64,000 bases of DNA from Methanoregula sp. UBA247. GTDB taxonomy: Archaea; Halobacteriota; Methanomicrobia; Methanomicrobiales; Methanospirillaceae. Below are positions 52,929-63,108 of this stretch, piece by piece. The translations under genes and the position numbers were made by a program. Below the pieces are notes generated by a model. It did not search any database. It had not been told where the DNA came from and saw nothing but the letters and a program-made list of their open reading frames with translations. The stretch spans positions 1 through 64,000 of the forward strand of contig DADR01000067.1 in the NCBI GenBank assembly GCA_002495055.1, written 5' to 3'. The number at the start of each line of letters is the position of its first letter. The first letter of the stretch is position 1.

Positions 52929-53567
52929 TCACGGATTGAAGGCATGATAATATTCTCCCGGGGTCTCGAGACTTATATGATAAAAATCGATGTTCCTGAC
53001 GCTGATAATCATGTACATAGTCGTATTGGCTGTCCGGATTATTCTGTATGACGTACCCCGGTTCACAATCTCTTCGCTCTTTATGATCCCCCCGGTATCT
53101 GCATAGCAGAGGGCCATACGAAAGTTTGCATATTGAGGCTGGTTTTCTGCAATGACCGTAGTATTAATAACCCAGATTGGGTAAGGAACAGAAAAAATCT
53201 GGGTCAGACCCCCCCGTGTGCTTTCAATAAAGGCAAAGGGTATCCACCCCTCGGTCTGCCGGGGAGTTTCTGAGGCTCCGGTCGTTATCAGGGTTTCGGG
53301 GAGTTTATACACCGGGTAGGAAAAAGGTTTTTCAGTGAAGGAAATGCGGTAAGGGGGTGCATCAGGTTTTTGAAGTAATGAGGTAGTCGTCGTAATCTGG
53401 TCAGGTAGCGTGGGGGTTGTTGTGCCAGAAATCGCGGTTTGCACTCCGGTTTCTGCAGGTTTTACCAGACCTTCCTGAGATATCTGTAATGGGGGATTTG
53501 CGATAACTGCAACAGCAACCACAATTGCAATGCCCGCAATAAGGGCAAGAACATCACCGGAGTCCAC
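52929..53567 (-). CDS. Membrane-anchored extracytoplasmic protein, second copy
   Basis: A 212-residue protein with an N-terminal hydrophobic helix (about 5-24), a Thr/Pro-rich linker (about 35-70) and a beta-rich domain. It resembles the product of 30589-31365 in layout and around V-P-Y-P-I-W-V-I-N (there I-P-F-P-Y-W-E-L-W). I could not name the family. It lies between the CheR-like gene and the parA gene, on the strand opposite to the latter. Confidence 0.6.
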   Translation of the reverse strand: MDSGDVLALIAGIAIVVAVAVIANPPLQISQEGLVKPAETGVQTAISGTTTPTLPDQITTTTSLLQKPDAPPYRISFTEKPFSYPVYKLPETLITTGASETPRQTEGWIPFAFIESTRGGLTQIFSVPYPIWVINTTVIAENQPQYANFRMALCYADTGGIIKSEEIVNRGTSYRIIRTANTTMYMIISVRNIDFYHISLETPGEYYHAFNP

Positions 53568-53775
53568 ATACTATACTGGACAGGATGCTATAAAAACCTG
53601 CATCAGATCTGGTAAACCTCCAGCTAATCAGGGAATATTTTCTGTTGGTTAAATCCGATCAATGAAAATGAACCGGATTTCCAATAAATTTTGACATTTC
53701 TTTAAAAAAATGAATAAGTCATTCCAAACAAATAAACAGTACTTATTATAGGATGACACATAAAAAAAAATGTAT

Positions 53776-53789
53776 AAGGTGGTAAAATT
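53776..53789 (+). promoter_or_regulatory. Ribosome binding site pointing to an AUU start for parA
   Basis: AAGGTGG (53776-53782) lies four bases ahead of ATT (53787-53789). The ParA frame is closed upstream by TAA at 53775-53777, and no ATG, GTG or TTG lies between that stop and the P-loop, so the only start consistent with the site is ATT. The nearest ATG (53770) is in another frame. Confidence 0.5.
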
Positions 53790-54683
53790 ACAATCATTAC
53801 CTTTTCTCACCATAAAGGTGGTACAGGCAAGACAACATCCTGTCTGAATATTGCCGGGTTTTGTCAGCAGGCCGGGAGAAAGGTGCTGGTTATTGATTGC
53901 GATCCTCAGGCGAATGCAACCGCCGGGCTCGGTATCGACCCCAGTGCTTCGGGCAAAAATATGTATGAAGTGTTCATGAGTGGAATTGACGGTTTTCCCA
54001 AGGTTATGATTCAGGATATCATAAAGAAAACTGCTTCCGGAATTGACCTTGCTCCTGCACATCTTGATATGGTAGGTGCTGAACCCTACCTCTATCACGC
54101 ATCATTCCCAACCGGTGTGCTAAAAGAAGCGCTCACGAACATCAAAAACCAGTATTCGTATATTTTCATTGATACACCCCCAAGTGTTGGACAGTTTGTC
54201 ATCAACGGACTCTTTGCAGCAGATCATGTAATCGTAACCCTTGATTCGGGATTATTTGCGCTCAATGGAGTAACGACACTCTCCACAATATTCTCTGATA
54301 TAAAAAATAATCTGGGAAAAGATATTATTCCCGACATGGCAATCGTCAGCCGATGGGGTGAAGGATTATTTCAATCATGTTCTCAAACTGAAGCACAGGA
54401 GAAAACGGATATTTTTACCATGCTTCGAAACATTTTTTACAAACCGCATGAACCTTCTCCTGAAGACCTGAAGGCTGAAGAAGAGCACAAAAATGAACAA
54501 ACGCGATTGCTTGTCACTCTTAACGAGATCAAACACAGGTTTCCAAGTGTGTACACCGTACCGTACTCTTCGGCAGTGTACGAAGCCCAGAAACGTGGAA
54601 TGCCGATTTCTCATTTTGCACCGGGCAGCAGCGCCGGAATTGCATATAAAACCATTGCAGAAGAGGTTATGAGATGGAACTAA
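53787..54683 (+). CDS. ParA/MinD-family ATPase of the chemotaxis region
   Basis: A 298-residue P-loop ATPase counted from ATT 53787 ([16 protein letters not shown]). The deviant Walker A K-G-G-T-G-K-T is at residues 10-16, D-C-D-P-Q-A-N-A-T near 34-42, and a Walker B-like F-I-D-T-P-P-S near residue 130. The C-terminal 100 residues contain a charged insertion (about 205-245) typical of ParA of archaeal MCP loci. Its stop overlaps the MCP start by ten bases (54674-54683), so it is probably co-translated and may place receptor arrays in the cell. A GTG at 53883 would remove the P-loop and is not credible. Confidence 0.75.
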   Translation: MTIITFSHHKGGTGKTTSCLNIAGFCQQAGRKVLVIDCDPQANATAGLGIDPSASGKNMYEVFMSGIDGFPKVMIQDIIKKTASGIDLAPAHLDMVGAEPYLYHASFPTGVLKEALTNIKNQYSYIFIDTPPSVGQFVINGLFAADHVIVTLDSGLFALNGVTTLSTIFSDIKNNLGKDIIPDMAIVSRWGEGLFQSCSQTEAQEKTDIFTMLRNIFYKPHEPSPEDLKAEEEHKNEQTRLLVTLNEIKHRFPSVYTVPYSSAVYEAQKRGMPISHFAPGSSAGIAYKTIAEEVMRWN

Positions 54684-56665
54684 AAGAGATTGAAAATGTA
54701 TTAAAGAAAACCAGTGAAGGAAATTTCTCTGCCCGGGTCGATGAAAGTAAAATTGACGTCGAATTAAAAGCAGTAGCACAGATGCTGAACAAGACGCTTG
54801 AAAAGGCAGCAATGGCAAAGGAATTAAAGCATCGTGCCGACGTGATGATTCAATATAATCCAATGGCGATTGCCATATTGAGAAAGGACAAGACCAGGAT
54901 ACATATCAACAAAGCCTATGAAACGGTCTGGCGGGGTTCACGGGAAGAACTCTTAAAAAAGAAACTGAACGATTTTAATATTACTGTTCTTTCCGGTGAG
55001 CATTTCTACGCATGCTTTGAGACCAGAAAACTTGCAATTACCGACTGTCTTGTCACTTTTCCTGACGGTATTAAAAAATACCTGACGCTCAATGCAATCC
55101 CGATCCTCGATAAAAGCGGGGATGTAGACGGTGCTTTCTATATCTGGATGGACCATACCGATCTTCATGAAAAGATGGAAGCGGTAAAAAAAGTAGAACA
55201 GCGGGTGGACAGGATCATCCAGGAGAATCCGTTTCCCCTTTTCACAATCGATGCTGACCTTTCGGTAAAAATCAGTAACCAGGCATTCCTTGAATTCACG
55301 GGATATTCCAAAGAAAGGGCTTCATCCCTCTCGATGAAGGATTTTAAGTACCTCAAAAACAAAGGAGACACCGTTGAGGGAACAATAAAATCAAAGAGAC
55401 GCAGCAAGGGCGAGTCAACGATAGAATTCCCTGCCGGTACCTTCATGCTTGAATGGTATTATATCCCCCTTCTTGATTCGGAAGGGAACGTTGAAAGTTT
55501 GCTGATTGTGTTCAATGATATCACTGAACGGCGTAAAAAAGAAAAAGAAGTCAAACAGTTGATGGAGGAAACGCAAAAGAAAGGTGAAACGCTCGCAGCA
55601 AGTGCTTCAGTCCTGGAAAGTGGTCTTGAACGCATTGCAAAAGGGGATCTCACGACCCAGTTACCCATCGCTGAGGGAGATCCGCTGATCAAGCTGAAAA
55701 AGGATTACAATGTTTCTGTTGATTCAATCAAGAAGGTTATTGAAGAACTTGAAAAATCCGTTAAACAGATAGAAGTCACGACCCAGGATACCAGCCGGGG
55801 AACAACAGAAATCTCAAAATCCACCGAACAGGTTGCGGTCGGTACACAGAAATCTGCCGATGGTGCAAAAAAACAGCTTGAGGAAATTGAAAAGGTTGCA
55901 AAAGACGTTTCCGATCTTTCCGCTTCCATCGAAGAAATTGCCAGCACATCGCAGGATCTGATGACTCATGCCCAGAAAGCGGCACTTGAAGGGAATAATG
56001 CCTCCGATCTGGGTAAGATCGCGACGTCCAAGATGACCATGGTAGAAAAAATTGCCGGCGAAAGTGTAAACGAGATTACCGCGCTGAACGAAAGGATGAA
56101 AGAGATCTCCAATATCGTTAAGATGATCGCCGATATCTCCAGCCAGACAAACCTGCTTGCGCTCAACGCCGCGATTGAAGCAGCACGGGCCGGTGAGCAC
56201 GGGCGCGGCTTTGCAGTAGTTGCAGGTGAGGTGCGCAACCTTGCCGGAGAATCCAAAACCGCTACCAATCATATCGAGAATCTTATCAGCTCCATCCAGG
56301 ACAACAGCGACAAAACCGCAGCGGCAATAAAAAGCTCATACACCGAGATACAAGCAGGAATCGAGAGTGTAAACAAGACAATTGAAGCTCTGAACCGGAT
56401 TATTGCGGAGTCGAATGTAGTCGCCCAGGGAGTGAGCGAGATTACCAAAGCAACCGGGGATCAGGCAGAGGCAACGACCCGCGTAGTTCACGGGATGGAG
56501 CGGACGAATAGCATCACCCGTGAGAACCAGGGACGAATGGAGGATATGGCCGCACTTGCCGAAGAGACCAGCGCTTCAACCGAGGAGATTGCAAGCGCAT
56601 CTGCCGAACTTGCCGAACTCGCTAACCGGTTAAAGAAGCTGATGGACCGGTTCAGGTTGAGGTGA
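54674..56665 (+). CDS. Cytosolic methyl-accepting chemotaxis protein with two PAS domains
   Basis: A 663-residue soluble receptor without membrane segments. A short HAMP-like start (1-45) and PAS domains at about 55-165 and 175-285 precede a second HAMP-like linker (about 310-365). The MA signalling hairpin (about 390-655) contains the tip motif with [21 protein letters not shown] and ends [11 protein letters not shown] domains here may sense small ligands or redox. It overlaps the upstream parA by ten bases and is followed four bases later by cheW. Confidence 0.93.
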   Translation: MELKEIENVLKKTSEGNFSARVDESKIDVELKAVAQMLNKTLEKAAMAKELKHRADVMIQYNPMAIAILRKDKTRIHINKAYETVWRGSREELLKKKLNDFNITVLSGEHFYACFETRKLAITDCLVTFPDGIKKYLTLNAIPILDKSGDVDGAFYIWMDHTDLHEKMEAVKKVEQRVDRIIQENPFPLFTIDADLSVKISNQAFLEFTGYSKERASSLSMKDFKYLKNKGDTVEGTIKSKRRSKGESTIEFPAGTFMLEWYYIPLLDSEGNVESLLIVFNDITERRKKEKEVKQLMEETQKKGETLAASASVLESGLERIAKGDLTTQLPIAEGDPLIKLKKDYNVSVDSIKKVIEELEKSVKQIEVTTQDTSRGTTEISKSTEQVAVGTQKSADGAKKQLEEIEKVAKDVSDLSASIEEIASTSQDLMTHAQKAALEGNNASDLGKIATSKMTMVEKIAGESVNEITALNERMKEISNIVKMIADISSQTNLLALNAAIEAARAGEHGRGFAVVAGEVRNLAGESKTATNHIENLISSIQDNSDKTAAAIKSSYTEIQAGIESVNKTIEALNRIIAESNVVAQGVSEITKATGDQAEATTRVVHGMERTNSITRENQGRMEDMAALAEETSASTEEIASASAELAELANRLKKLMDRFRLR

Positions 56666-56668
56666 GGA

Positions 56669-57139
56669 ATGGTTTCAACCGTAGAAGTAGTAGAATTTAT
56701 GCTGGGGGGTGAGTGCTATGCTCTCGATATACACCTTGTACGGGAAATTGTCGAGATGCTCCAGATCACCCCCATACCCCGTGCGCCCCCCTATATCTCC
56801 GGTGTAATTAATCTTCGTGGGGAGATCACCAACATCATGAATCTCAATAACATGCTCGGGTTAGTAAATCAGGAACAACGGGATAACCAGAAGATTATCG
56901 TACTGGTTCCTGAAGTTGTATCCGGCAGCAATGTTGGCATTATTGTTGACGATGTGATAGGAGTCCTCCAGATTGCAGAAGCCGATGTCGAACGTCTCGG
57001 TGAGGGACTTGCTTCTGAAGTCTCTGGTTTTGTAAAAGGTATCATCAAGCTGAAGAGTGATGAAGCAGATAAAAAGAGCACTCGCCTGATTATCTGGATC
57101 GATATGCAGAAAGTGATTGAAGAAGTGGCAAAAAAGTAA
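56669..57139 (+). CDS. cheW: Chemotaxis coupling protein CheW
   Basis: A 156-residue CheW domain. The family sequence around L-R-G-E-I-T-N-I-M-N-L and the closing V-D-D-V-I-G-V-L are present, with no extra domain. CheW links the MCPs to CheA; this gene lies between the two receptor genes and is the only stand-alone CheW in the window. It begins four bases after the first MCP. Confidence 0.95.
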   Translation: MVSTVEVVEFMLGGECYALDIHLVREIVEMLQITPIPRAPPYISGVINLRGEITNIMNLNNMLGLVNQEQRDNQKIIVLVPEVVSGSNVGIIVDDVIGVLQIAEADVERLGEGLASEVSGFVKGIIKLKSDEADKKSTRLIIWIDMQKVIEEVAKK

Positions 57140-57193
57140 AACCGCAGGGATGAAAATGGCAAAAAAAACCAATGCTGAACAATCAACGGGGGA

Positions 57194-59542
57194 ATGGAAA
57201 TGACAGAACTACCAGGAAGAAAAGCGCTGTTTACCGGTGCTGCTACTCCACTTTCACCAACTGGTTCTCCTCAAAAAAATGTAGATTTTACAGATTATGA
57301 AAAGACGATCGCGGAGCTCAGGGACCAGCTTGAAGTGATGGTCAGAAAGAATCCTGTCCCCATGATCCTTACCACTCCTTCCTTCACTATCGCTGAAGCC
57401 AACGCTGCATATATCCAGATGAGCGGCATCAGCGAGAAAGATCTCGTAAAGACAAATCTTAAAAATTTTAAGATTATCAGTCAGACGGGAGAGGGAGCAA
57501 AGGTAGCAATCCAGGCAAAAAAACGCTCATTTGGCGAAGTGACCGTAGAATTGCCTTCGGGTATTCGCATACTCGAACAGTACTGCATTCCCATAATGGA
57601 CAGCGACCAGGAGATTACCAGCCTGCTCTTTGTCTATAATGACATCACCACCCAGAAGAAAAGGAACGAGGAAATCGAACAGCTCAGACAACGTTCCGAA
57701 ACAATTGTTCAGCAGAATCCCATTCCGATGCTTATGACCACGACGGAATTTGTTGTTGTCGAGGTAAATACAGCATATATAAAAATGAGCGGATTCCCCC
57801 GCGACCGGGTCATGGGAATGAGCCTGCGGGATGTAAAAATTCTCGAGCAGAAAGGGGAAGGAGCACGAGTAGCTGTCGGGAAAAAACAACGGGCATTCGG
57901 GGAGGTCACCGTTGAGCTTCCCAGTGGTACGCATATTCTTGAACAGTATGTTATGCCCATTCTTGATGCAAAAAATGACATTTCTCACCTCCTTTTTGTC
58001 TATAACGAGGTTACCGATCAAAGAAAGAGCCAGCAGGACCTGCAAAAAAAGATGGATGAGATTGCTCTCCTCAAGCTTCGGTCTGACACCATCGTTAACC
58101 AGAATCCCATGCCGATTATGCTGATGAATACCTCATTCAAGATCATCATGGTGAATGATGCTTATATCGCTCTTACCGGTCTTTCCAAAGAGCGCCTTAT
58201 CGGCATGAGTGCAAAGGATTTCAAGATTCTTGAACAGAGCGGTGAAGGGCTCAAGACGGTGATCCAGGAAAAAAAGAGGAGTTTTGGCGAGATTAAAATT
58301 GAATTCCCGAAGGGTGTCCGTATCCTTCACCAGTATGGTATTCCCATGGTTGATCCAAAAGGGATTCTCCAAACCATCGTCTGTGTATATAATGACATAA
58401 CAACACAACGCCAGCAGGAAGCCAAAATCAAAGAGATGATGGACGAAGCAAGAGCAAACGCTGAACTTCTTACCTCGAGTGCATCTGAACTTCAGACAGC
58501 GCTCGCAAAGATTGCATCCGGTGATCTCACCTACCGGGTAAGCGTTGACGATGCCGATCCACTCGTCACACTTAAGAAAGATTATAACGCAGCAGTCGAT
58601 GCCATCAGAGCCGTTCTGACCGACCTGATGCAGTCAATGATCAAGCTCGATGCGACGATCAATGATACCATCAAAAGTACAGAAGAGATAGCAAAAGCAA
58701 CCGAACAGGTTGCGGTTTCTTCCCAGAAGGCAGCTGACAATTCGAAAGGACAGATTAAAAATGTTGAAAAGATTTCGACAGATATATCGGATATCTCTGC
58801 TTCCATCGAAGAGATCGCGAGCACATCGCACGAGGTAATGACGCACGCTGACAAAGCATCCAAAGAAGGTGCGCAGGCAGCGGAGATCGGTAAGGTTGCA
58901 ACGACAAAGATGCAGAATGTGGAGAAGATCTCCAAGCAGAGTGTTGATGATATTACTGCGTTAAACGAGCAGATGCGTGCGATCTCAAAAATCGTGAGCC
59001 TTATCACGGATATCGCCAACCAGACCAACCTTCTCGCCCTGAACGCAGCAATTGAAGCGGCCCGGGCCGGAGAACATGGACGCGGCTTTGCCGTGGTCGC
59101 GGGGGAAGTCAAAACTCTGGCCGGTGAATCCAAGAAAGCAAGCAGCCAGATAGAGAACCTCATAAAAACTATCCAGGCAAAGAGTGACCAGACCGCGACC
59201 TCCATGAAAAAATCATTTGAAGAGATTAAGACCGGTATTGACAGTGTCAACAAGACCGTCGAATCGCTTAACCTGATCATATCTGAGGCAAACATTGTAA
59301 CGCTCGGTGTCAAGGAAATTACCAAAGCAACAGAAGACGAGGCACAGGCAACCAACACGCTCCTGACGGGCATCGAGTCCGTGTCGTCCCTGATCCGTGA
59401 CAACCAGCAGAGGATGGAGGATATGGCCGCACTTGCCGAAGAGACCAGCGCTTCAACCGAGGAGATTGCAAGCGCGTCAGCAGAGCTTGCGGAGATGGCG
59501 AATCGCAGCCGGAAGATGATGGATAAGTTCAATCTTAATTAA
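57194..59542 (+). CDS. Cytosolic methyl-accepting chemotaxis protein with three tandem PAS domains
   Basis: A 782-residue soluble receptor. Three PAS domains of about 110 residues (about 48-155, 170-280, 295-405) are clearly repeats of one another, each with N-P-x-P-M/I, a F-G-E-V/I-x-x-E-x-P-x-G segment and F-V-Y-N-D/E-V/I-T. A HAMP-like linker (about 430-480) and the MA hairpin (510-775) follow; the tip sequence is [18 protein letters not shown]. No membrane segments. GGGGGAATGGAA at the start gives a good site. Confidence 0.93.
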   Translation: MEMTELPGRKALFTGAATPLSPTGSPQKNVDFTDYEKTIAELRDQLEVMVRKNPVPMILTTPSFTIAEANAAYIQMSGISEKDLVKTNLKNFKIISQTGEGAKVAIQAKKRSFGEVTVELPSGIRILEQYCIPIMDSDQEITSLLFVYNDITTQKKRNEEIEQLRQRSETIVQQNPIPMLMTTTEFVVVEVNTAYIKMSGFPRDRVMGMSLRDVKILEQKGEGARVAVGKKQRAFGEVTVELPSGTHILEQYVMPILDAKNDISHLLFVYNEVTDQRKSQQDLQKKMDEIALLKLRSDTIVNQNPMPIMLMNTSFKIIMVNDAYIALTGLSKERLIGMSAKDFKILEQSGEGLKTVIQEKKRSFGEIKIEFPKGVRILHQYGIPMVDPKGILQTIVCVYNDITTQRQQEAKIKEMMDEARANAELLTSSASELQTALAKIASGDLTYRVSVDDADPLVTLKKDYNAAVDAIRAVLTDLMQSMIKLDATINDTIKSTEEIAKATEQVAVSSQKAADNSKGQIKNVEKISTDISDISASIEEIASTSHEVMTHADKASKEGAQAAEIGKVATTKMQNVEKISKQSVDDITALNEQMRAISKIVSLITDIANQTNLLALNAAIEAARAGEHGRGFAVVAGEVKTLAGESKKASSQIENLIKTIQAKSDQTATSMKKSFEEIKTGIDSVNKTVESLNLIISEANIVTLGVKEITKATEDEAQATNTLLTGIESVSSLIRDNQQRMEDMAALAEETSASTEEIASASAELAEMANRSRKMMDKFNLN

Positions 59543-59644
59543 TAAAGAGAAGTTCACCTCCCTTATATTTTCTGTTTCTTTTGTTCGACGATATATTTAT
59601 ATCATGAATAAGGGATTTATGATGAAGCATACTGCGGGATTATC

Positions 59645-60439
59645 ATGGATGATTTTATATTATTGAAACGGTTTATCGAACAGACACTGGGCATCCAGTG
59701 TTCCAATTATAAAGAAGACTATATCAAACGCCGGCTCCTCTCACGGATGCGATCAACTAACAATGAATCGTATACCGATTATCTCAAGTATCTGAAAGCA
59801 AACACCCCGGAGCTCGAAAAACTGCGGAATGCACTCACTATTAACGTTACTGAATTCTTCCGGGACAATGATGTTTACGAGCTTATGAAAAAAGAGATCT
59901 TCCCCGCATTATTCAGGCAAAGAAAACGGCTGCGCATCTGGTGCGCCGGTTGTTCAACGGGTGAAGAGCCGTACTCCATTGCCATGATCCTTTCTGATCT
60001 TATCGCACATAACCCCTCATTCTCTGCCCAGATCTTTGCAACAGATATTGATAAGGTCGTGCTCGCAAAAGCCCAGGAAGGTATCTATTCCCAAAAGGCC
60101 ATGATCAAATTGTCTGAAACACAAATTCACCGCCATTTTATTAAACTTCCCGATGGGAATTTCCAGGCCAAACCCAGCTTAAAAGAACTGATCCGGTTTC
60201 GTCCGCATGATCTGATGAGCGGGGTGCCGGTTTCGCAATGGCTTGACCTTATAACATGCCGTAACGTAACGATCTATTTCAATGAAAAACAGAAGGATGA
60301 ACTGGCAAAAATGTTCCATGGGGCGCTTGTTTCCGGAGGTTTCTATATAATGGGCAAGACCGAATATCTCGGGCGGTCGCTTGAGAACCTGTTCTCAACG
60401 TATAATTCCATCCAGAAAACCTTTGTTAAAAAGGATTAA
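59645..60439 (+). CDS. cheR: MCP methyltransferase CheR
   Basis: A 264-residue CheR. The N-terminal helical domain (1-75) reads Y-K-E-D-Y-I-K-R-R-L-L-S-R-M; T-E-F-F-R-D is at about 76; the SAM site I-W-C-A-G-C-S-T-G-E-E-P-Y-S-I-A follows (about 98-112), then F-A-T-D-I-D and the N-V-T-I-Y-F motif. It methylates MCP glutamates using SAM. It begins about 100 bases past the second MCP, with an A/T-rich region at 59590-59610 and a possible own promoter. Confidence 0.95.
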   Translation: MDDFILLKRFIEQTLGIQCSNYKEDYIKRRLLSRMRSTNNESYTDYLKYLKANTPELEKLRNALTINVTEFFRDNDVYELMKKEIFPALFRQRKRLRIWCAGCSTGEEPYSIAMILSDLIAHNPSFSAQIFATDIDKVVLAKAQEGIYSQKAMIKLSETQIHRHFIKLPDGNFQAKPSLKELIRFRPHDLMSGVPVSQWLDLITCRNVTIYFNEKQKDELAKMFHGALVSGGFYIMGKTEYLGRSLENLFSTYNSIQKTFVKKD

Positions 60440-60457
60440 CCAGAGTGTCGGGATACA

Positions 60458-60724
60458 TCAATGGATTTCCTGGCTATCTTCTCCCTTTGGTCCCCGTTCG
60501 AACCCTTGTGACAGGTTGCGCAGCATCTCCTTTCGCGAAGCACGGAGTTTTAACTGGTTATATACAGTGAAAAAATTTATCCCGACAATAACTATCACAA
60601 GAAACAGGCTGACCCAGAGCATCACTCCCTGTACCGAAAGAAAAACCGCCCAGAGAAGTCCTACGAACGAGATCAGGTAAAACATGATCCAGGTTCGAAG
60701 TTCCGGCAACTCCATGTGATTCAC
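60458..60724 (-). CDS. Small membrane protein (88 aa)
   Basis: Two hydrophobic segments (about residues 11-31 and 36-57) and a basic C-terminal tail (S-R-K-E-M-L-R-N, then K-G-E-D). The first Met (60724) or the Met at residue 4 could start it. Convergent to cheR, 19 bases past its stop. Not recognised. Confidence 0.5.
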   Translation of the reverse strand: MNHMELPELRTWIMFYLISFVGLLWAVFLSVQGVMLWVSLFLVIVIVGINFFTVYNQLKLRASRKEMLRNLSQGFERGPKGEDSQEIH

Positions 60725-60894
60725 ATATTACTTGATCACGTAATAAAATATTTGGAAAATCCTGCCATGTGTGCAGGAAACAGTAGGCATTTTCAGATTA
60801 AAGTAGCGAAGGCGCAGGAAAAAACGTGAAATCCGGGGTGTTCAGGGATCATTTCTCCAAAAATATTACCTGCAGGATGAATACCGGGACCGGT

Positions 60895-61353
60895 TCATTT
60901 ACCGACTTTTTTCTTCTCGGCTTCCATATCAAGAATGATCTCAAGTTCCAGGGATTTGCCATACGCTTCCTGAGCCTCATCATTTCTCCCGAGTTCATCG
61001 AGACAGACCCCCTTGATATACCAGGCTGATGCGTCATTTCCGTTCAGGGCAAGTGCCCTGGTACAGGCAAATACTGCATCTTCAAATCGTTCGAGATTGT
61101 AGAGTGCATGTCCCTTTTTGGACCATGCATCAGCATAATTCTGGTTCAGAGCAATAGCGCGCTCACAGTCTTTGAGAGCTTCTGCGTTCCTGCTGGTCTC
61201 GATAAAAACTGCAGCCCGGAGATACCAGGCTTCGGGATTACCGGGAGCGAGCGATAAAGCCTTGTCATAATAGGCAAGTGCTTCCTTGTATTTTGTCCGG
61301 ATGGCGTACGCACGCCCTTTCTTTAACAGTCCTTCAACTTCCTTCGATGTCAT
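60895..61353 (-). CDS. TPR-repeat protein
   Basis: A 152-residue protein of about four tetratricopeptide repeats. The consensus is visible in A-L-A-Y-Y-D-K-A-L-S-L-A-P-G-N-P-E-A-W-Y, D-A-W-S-K-K-G-H-A-L-Y-N-L-E-R, and S-A-W-Y-I-K-G-V-C-L-D-E-L-G-R-N. It is soluble, without a signal peptide. TPR proteins are scaffolds for protein complexes. No clear operon partner; the gap 60725-60894 shows nothing coding. Start at 61353 is the first Met. Confidence 0.85.
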   Translation of the reverse strand: MTSKEVEGLLKKGRAYAIRTKYKEALAYYDKALSLAPGNPEAWYLRAAVFIETSRNAEALKDCERAIALNQNYADAWSKKGHALYNLERFEDAVFACTRALALNGNDASAWYIKGVCLDELGRNDEAQEAYGKSLELEIILDMEAEKKKVGK

Positions 61354-61390
61354 AAACCTTCACTCGCTGGTATCATGTGCATGACTGTCA

Positions 61391-62419
61391 TCAGGGTTTC
61401 ACGTCCCCGTTAATTTCCGATTTCTCGATGAGATCACCAAAGATCTTTTTCAATGCATCAAATTCATATTCCGCTTTTTTTTCCCGGGCTTGCTGGAGAT
61501 GTTTCGGGGATTCCCAGACAAACCATCCTTTCATTGACATATAAGAGATAAAATGATTGGTCATGTTCACGCCGATCTGGTATATTTCATGGTAATAGTC
61601 AAGACTTGGTTCTGCATTCCAGTCGATTTTTTGCAGGTATTTCTCCATGATCTCAAGCATGGTATCACCAAAAACCTTGGACTGGTACCACGAGGTGTGT
61701 GTCCAGCGGGTGGTAAGCATTTCTTTTACTTCAAGGTGGTTGAACTTCTTCATCTGCGGGATATTGACAACCGGCATCAGCTGATCTGCGGGGAGAGTCT
61801 TTGCAAGATACTGGTCACGGGCATAGAACATTGCCTTGTTAAGAACAAAATACCGCCTTGGAATGATGTCTTCAAACTCCATCATTTCATCCATATCCAT
61901 TTTCCCCTCTTTCATAAGGTAGTACAGCTGGGTCTTCCTGATTTTGGGCATCTTATGATATACACGGGCGTTTGTTATCGGATTCCAGGGTAGTTCATTG
62001 ATATCATCATTAAAGTCCGAATAAAGGATATTCAGCATCTGGATGAGTTTTTGAACCGGGAGCTTTTTCTCTTTTTTTGCCTCGTCCTTGAGGGCATCAA
62101 GATAGATCTGATGTATTCCCTGATACACGGAATCTCCGGTAAAGGAACAGACGAGATACTGGGATTTTTTTACTGCCGCCCCTTTGATGAGCAGGTTCAC
62201 GCAGTGCTTTGCGATGATAAAATCCTTTAAAAGTCCGATATAATGCGCGGGAAAAATGATAACGTTTCTCTCGATATTAAAGGTATAAATATCCACCAGC
62301 GTCCCGTTTGGATCTGCATCGGGATTGCGCAGAAGCGAGATTTCTGTGTCCAAAATGTCTTCTGTCTGCTTGACAAAAAGTCGTATGGGCTTGGATAAAG
62401 GCATTTCAGTTTTCATCAT
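61391..62419 (-). CDS. Hypothetical protein (342 aa)
   Basis: A soluble, mixed helical protein. Features that stand out are M-D-M-D-E-M-M-E-F-E-D-I-I-P-R-R near the middle, the aromatic-rich stretch R-W-T-H-T-S-W-Y-Q-S-K-V-F and a C-terminal helix with K-K-I-F-G-D-L-I-E-K. No nucleotide-binding or metal motif is seen. Two adjacent ATG codons (62414-62419) can start it, with a GGTGA about six bases upstream. I cannot identify the family. It is the last of three minus-strand genes in this stretch, 38 bases ahead of the TPR gene. Confidence 0.6.
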   Translation of the reverse strand: MMKTEMPLSKPIRLFVKQTEDILDTEISLLRNPDADPNGTLVDIYTFNIERNVIIFPAHYIGLLKDFIIAKHCVNLLIKGAAVKKSQYLVCSFTGDSVYQGIHQIYLDALKDEAKKEKKLPVQKLIQMLNILYSDFNDDINELPWNPITNARVYHKMPKIRKTQLYYLMKEGKMDMDEMMEFEDIIPRRYFVLNKAMFYARDQYLAKTLPADQLMPVVNIPQMKKFNHLEVKEMLTTRWTHTSWYQSKVFGDTMLEIMEKYLQKIDWNAEPSLDYYHEIYQIGVNMTNHFISYMSMKGWFVWESPKHLQQAREKKAEYEFDALKKIFGDLIEKSEINGDVKP

Positions 62420-62706
62420 CGCTCACCAGAAACTGCTCGTAATGAATCACTCAGATTCCTTCTGTGTTCAATTTGTGGGATTTAACTTAATATATCTGGT
62501 GAATAATCTGCGAACTATGGCTGTCGTTGAATGGATCCGGAAGGATTGTCGGACAGATCTATCGTGGAGTTATGCATAAATGGGAAATCCGCTTTAAGTT
62601 CGCGCGAGGAAGAAGTAACAACCGGGTTCCGGGTGGCAAATCCAATTCCCGGTAAATTTAAAAAAATCCATTCAATATATTTATCAGGTTGTTTTCTTAA
62701 AAGACA

Positions 62707-62907
62707 ATGAGAAGTGCTATGGCTGACATGCTGACAGATTTGTTGATTTACATTGGTATCGGGATTATGACTTTTGCAATCGGTACAATTCTCGGTTACC
62801 AGCTCCTGATGATGTACTACAACCGGCGTTTTATGGTTATCGCTAAGCAATGTTATGAAGTTGAATCCGTGATTCCGATCATTGATGAACTTGCGCGGGA
62901 GACATAA
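62707..62907 (+). CDS. Small membrane protein, first of a tandem pair
   Basis: A 66-residue protein: one hydrophobic helix (about residues 12-37, L-L-I-Y-I-G-I-G-I-M-T-F) and a polar C-terminus ending E-L-A-R-E-T. An in-frame Met at residue 5 (62719) is an alternative start; a TATA-like ATATATTTAT lies about 30 bases before 62707, so the message may be leaderless. The following gene has the same length and layout, and the two look related. Confidence 0.6.
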   Translation: MRSAMADMLTDLLIYIGIGIMTFAIGTILGYQLLMMYYNRRFMVIAKQCYEVESVIPIIDELARET

Positions 62908-62922
62908 AACAGAGGATTTGCC

Positions 62923-63108
62923 ATGGTTGACGTAATAAGTTATACCTTAATAAGCATCACCTGCTTTTGCTTCGGATTAATTGTCAGTTTCCAGATGGCA
63001 CATATCCAGTATTGCCGGAAACTCACTATTCTTGTACGGCGGTCTATAGGTACTAAAACGATCGCTCCGGTTCTCGTCGAATATGAAGCAGGTTTATCAT
63101 CAAAATAA
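62923..63108 (+). CDS. Small membrane protein, second of a tandem pair
   Basis: A 61-residue protein with a hydrophobic helix (about 4-28) and a basic, polar C-terminus, 15 bases past the first copy. Alignment by eye: helix, then F-Q-M-A-H-I-Q-Y-C-R-K-L versus Y-Q-L-L-M-M-Y-Y-N-R-R-F, then a V/I-P-V/I-D/V-E segment. Function unknown; probably a local duplication. Bases 63109-63397 past it hold no gene. Confidence 0.6.
   Translation: MVDVISYTLISITCFCFGLIVSFQMAHIQYCRKLTILVRRSIGTKTIAPVLVEYEAGLSSK

Noticed and set aside
53883..54683. parA starting at GTG 53883
   Set aside because: It would lose the P-loop (Walker A) that is fully encoded upstream in the same frame.
58582..59532. A 316-codon minus-strand frame rich in Ser, Ala, Ile
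   Set aside because: Antisense to the MA hairpin of the second MCP; its heptad codon pattern leaves the opposite strand open. A similar shadow exists in the first MCP.
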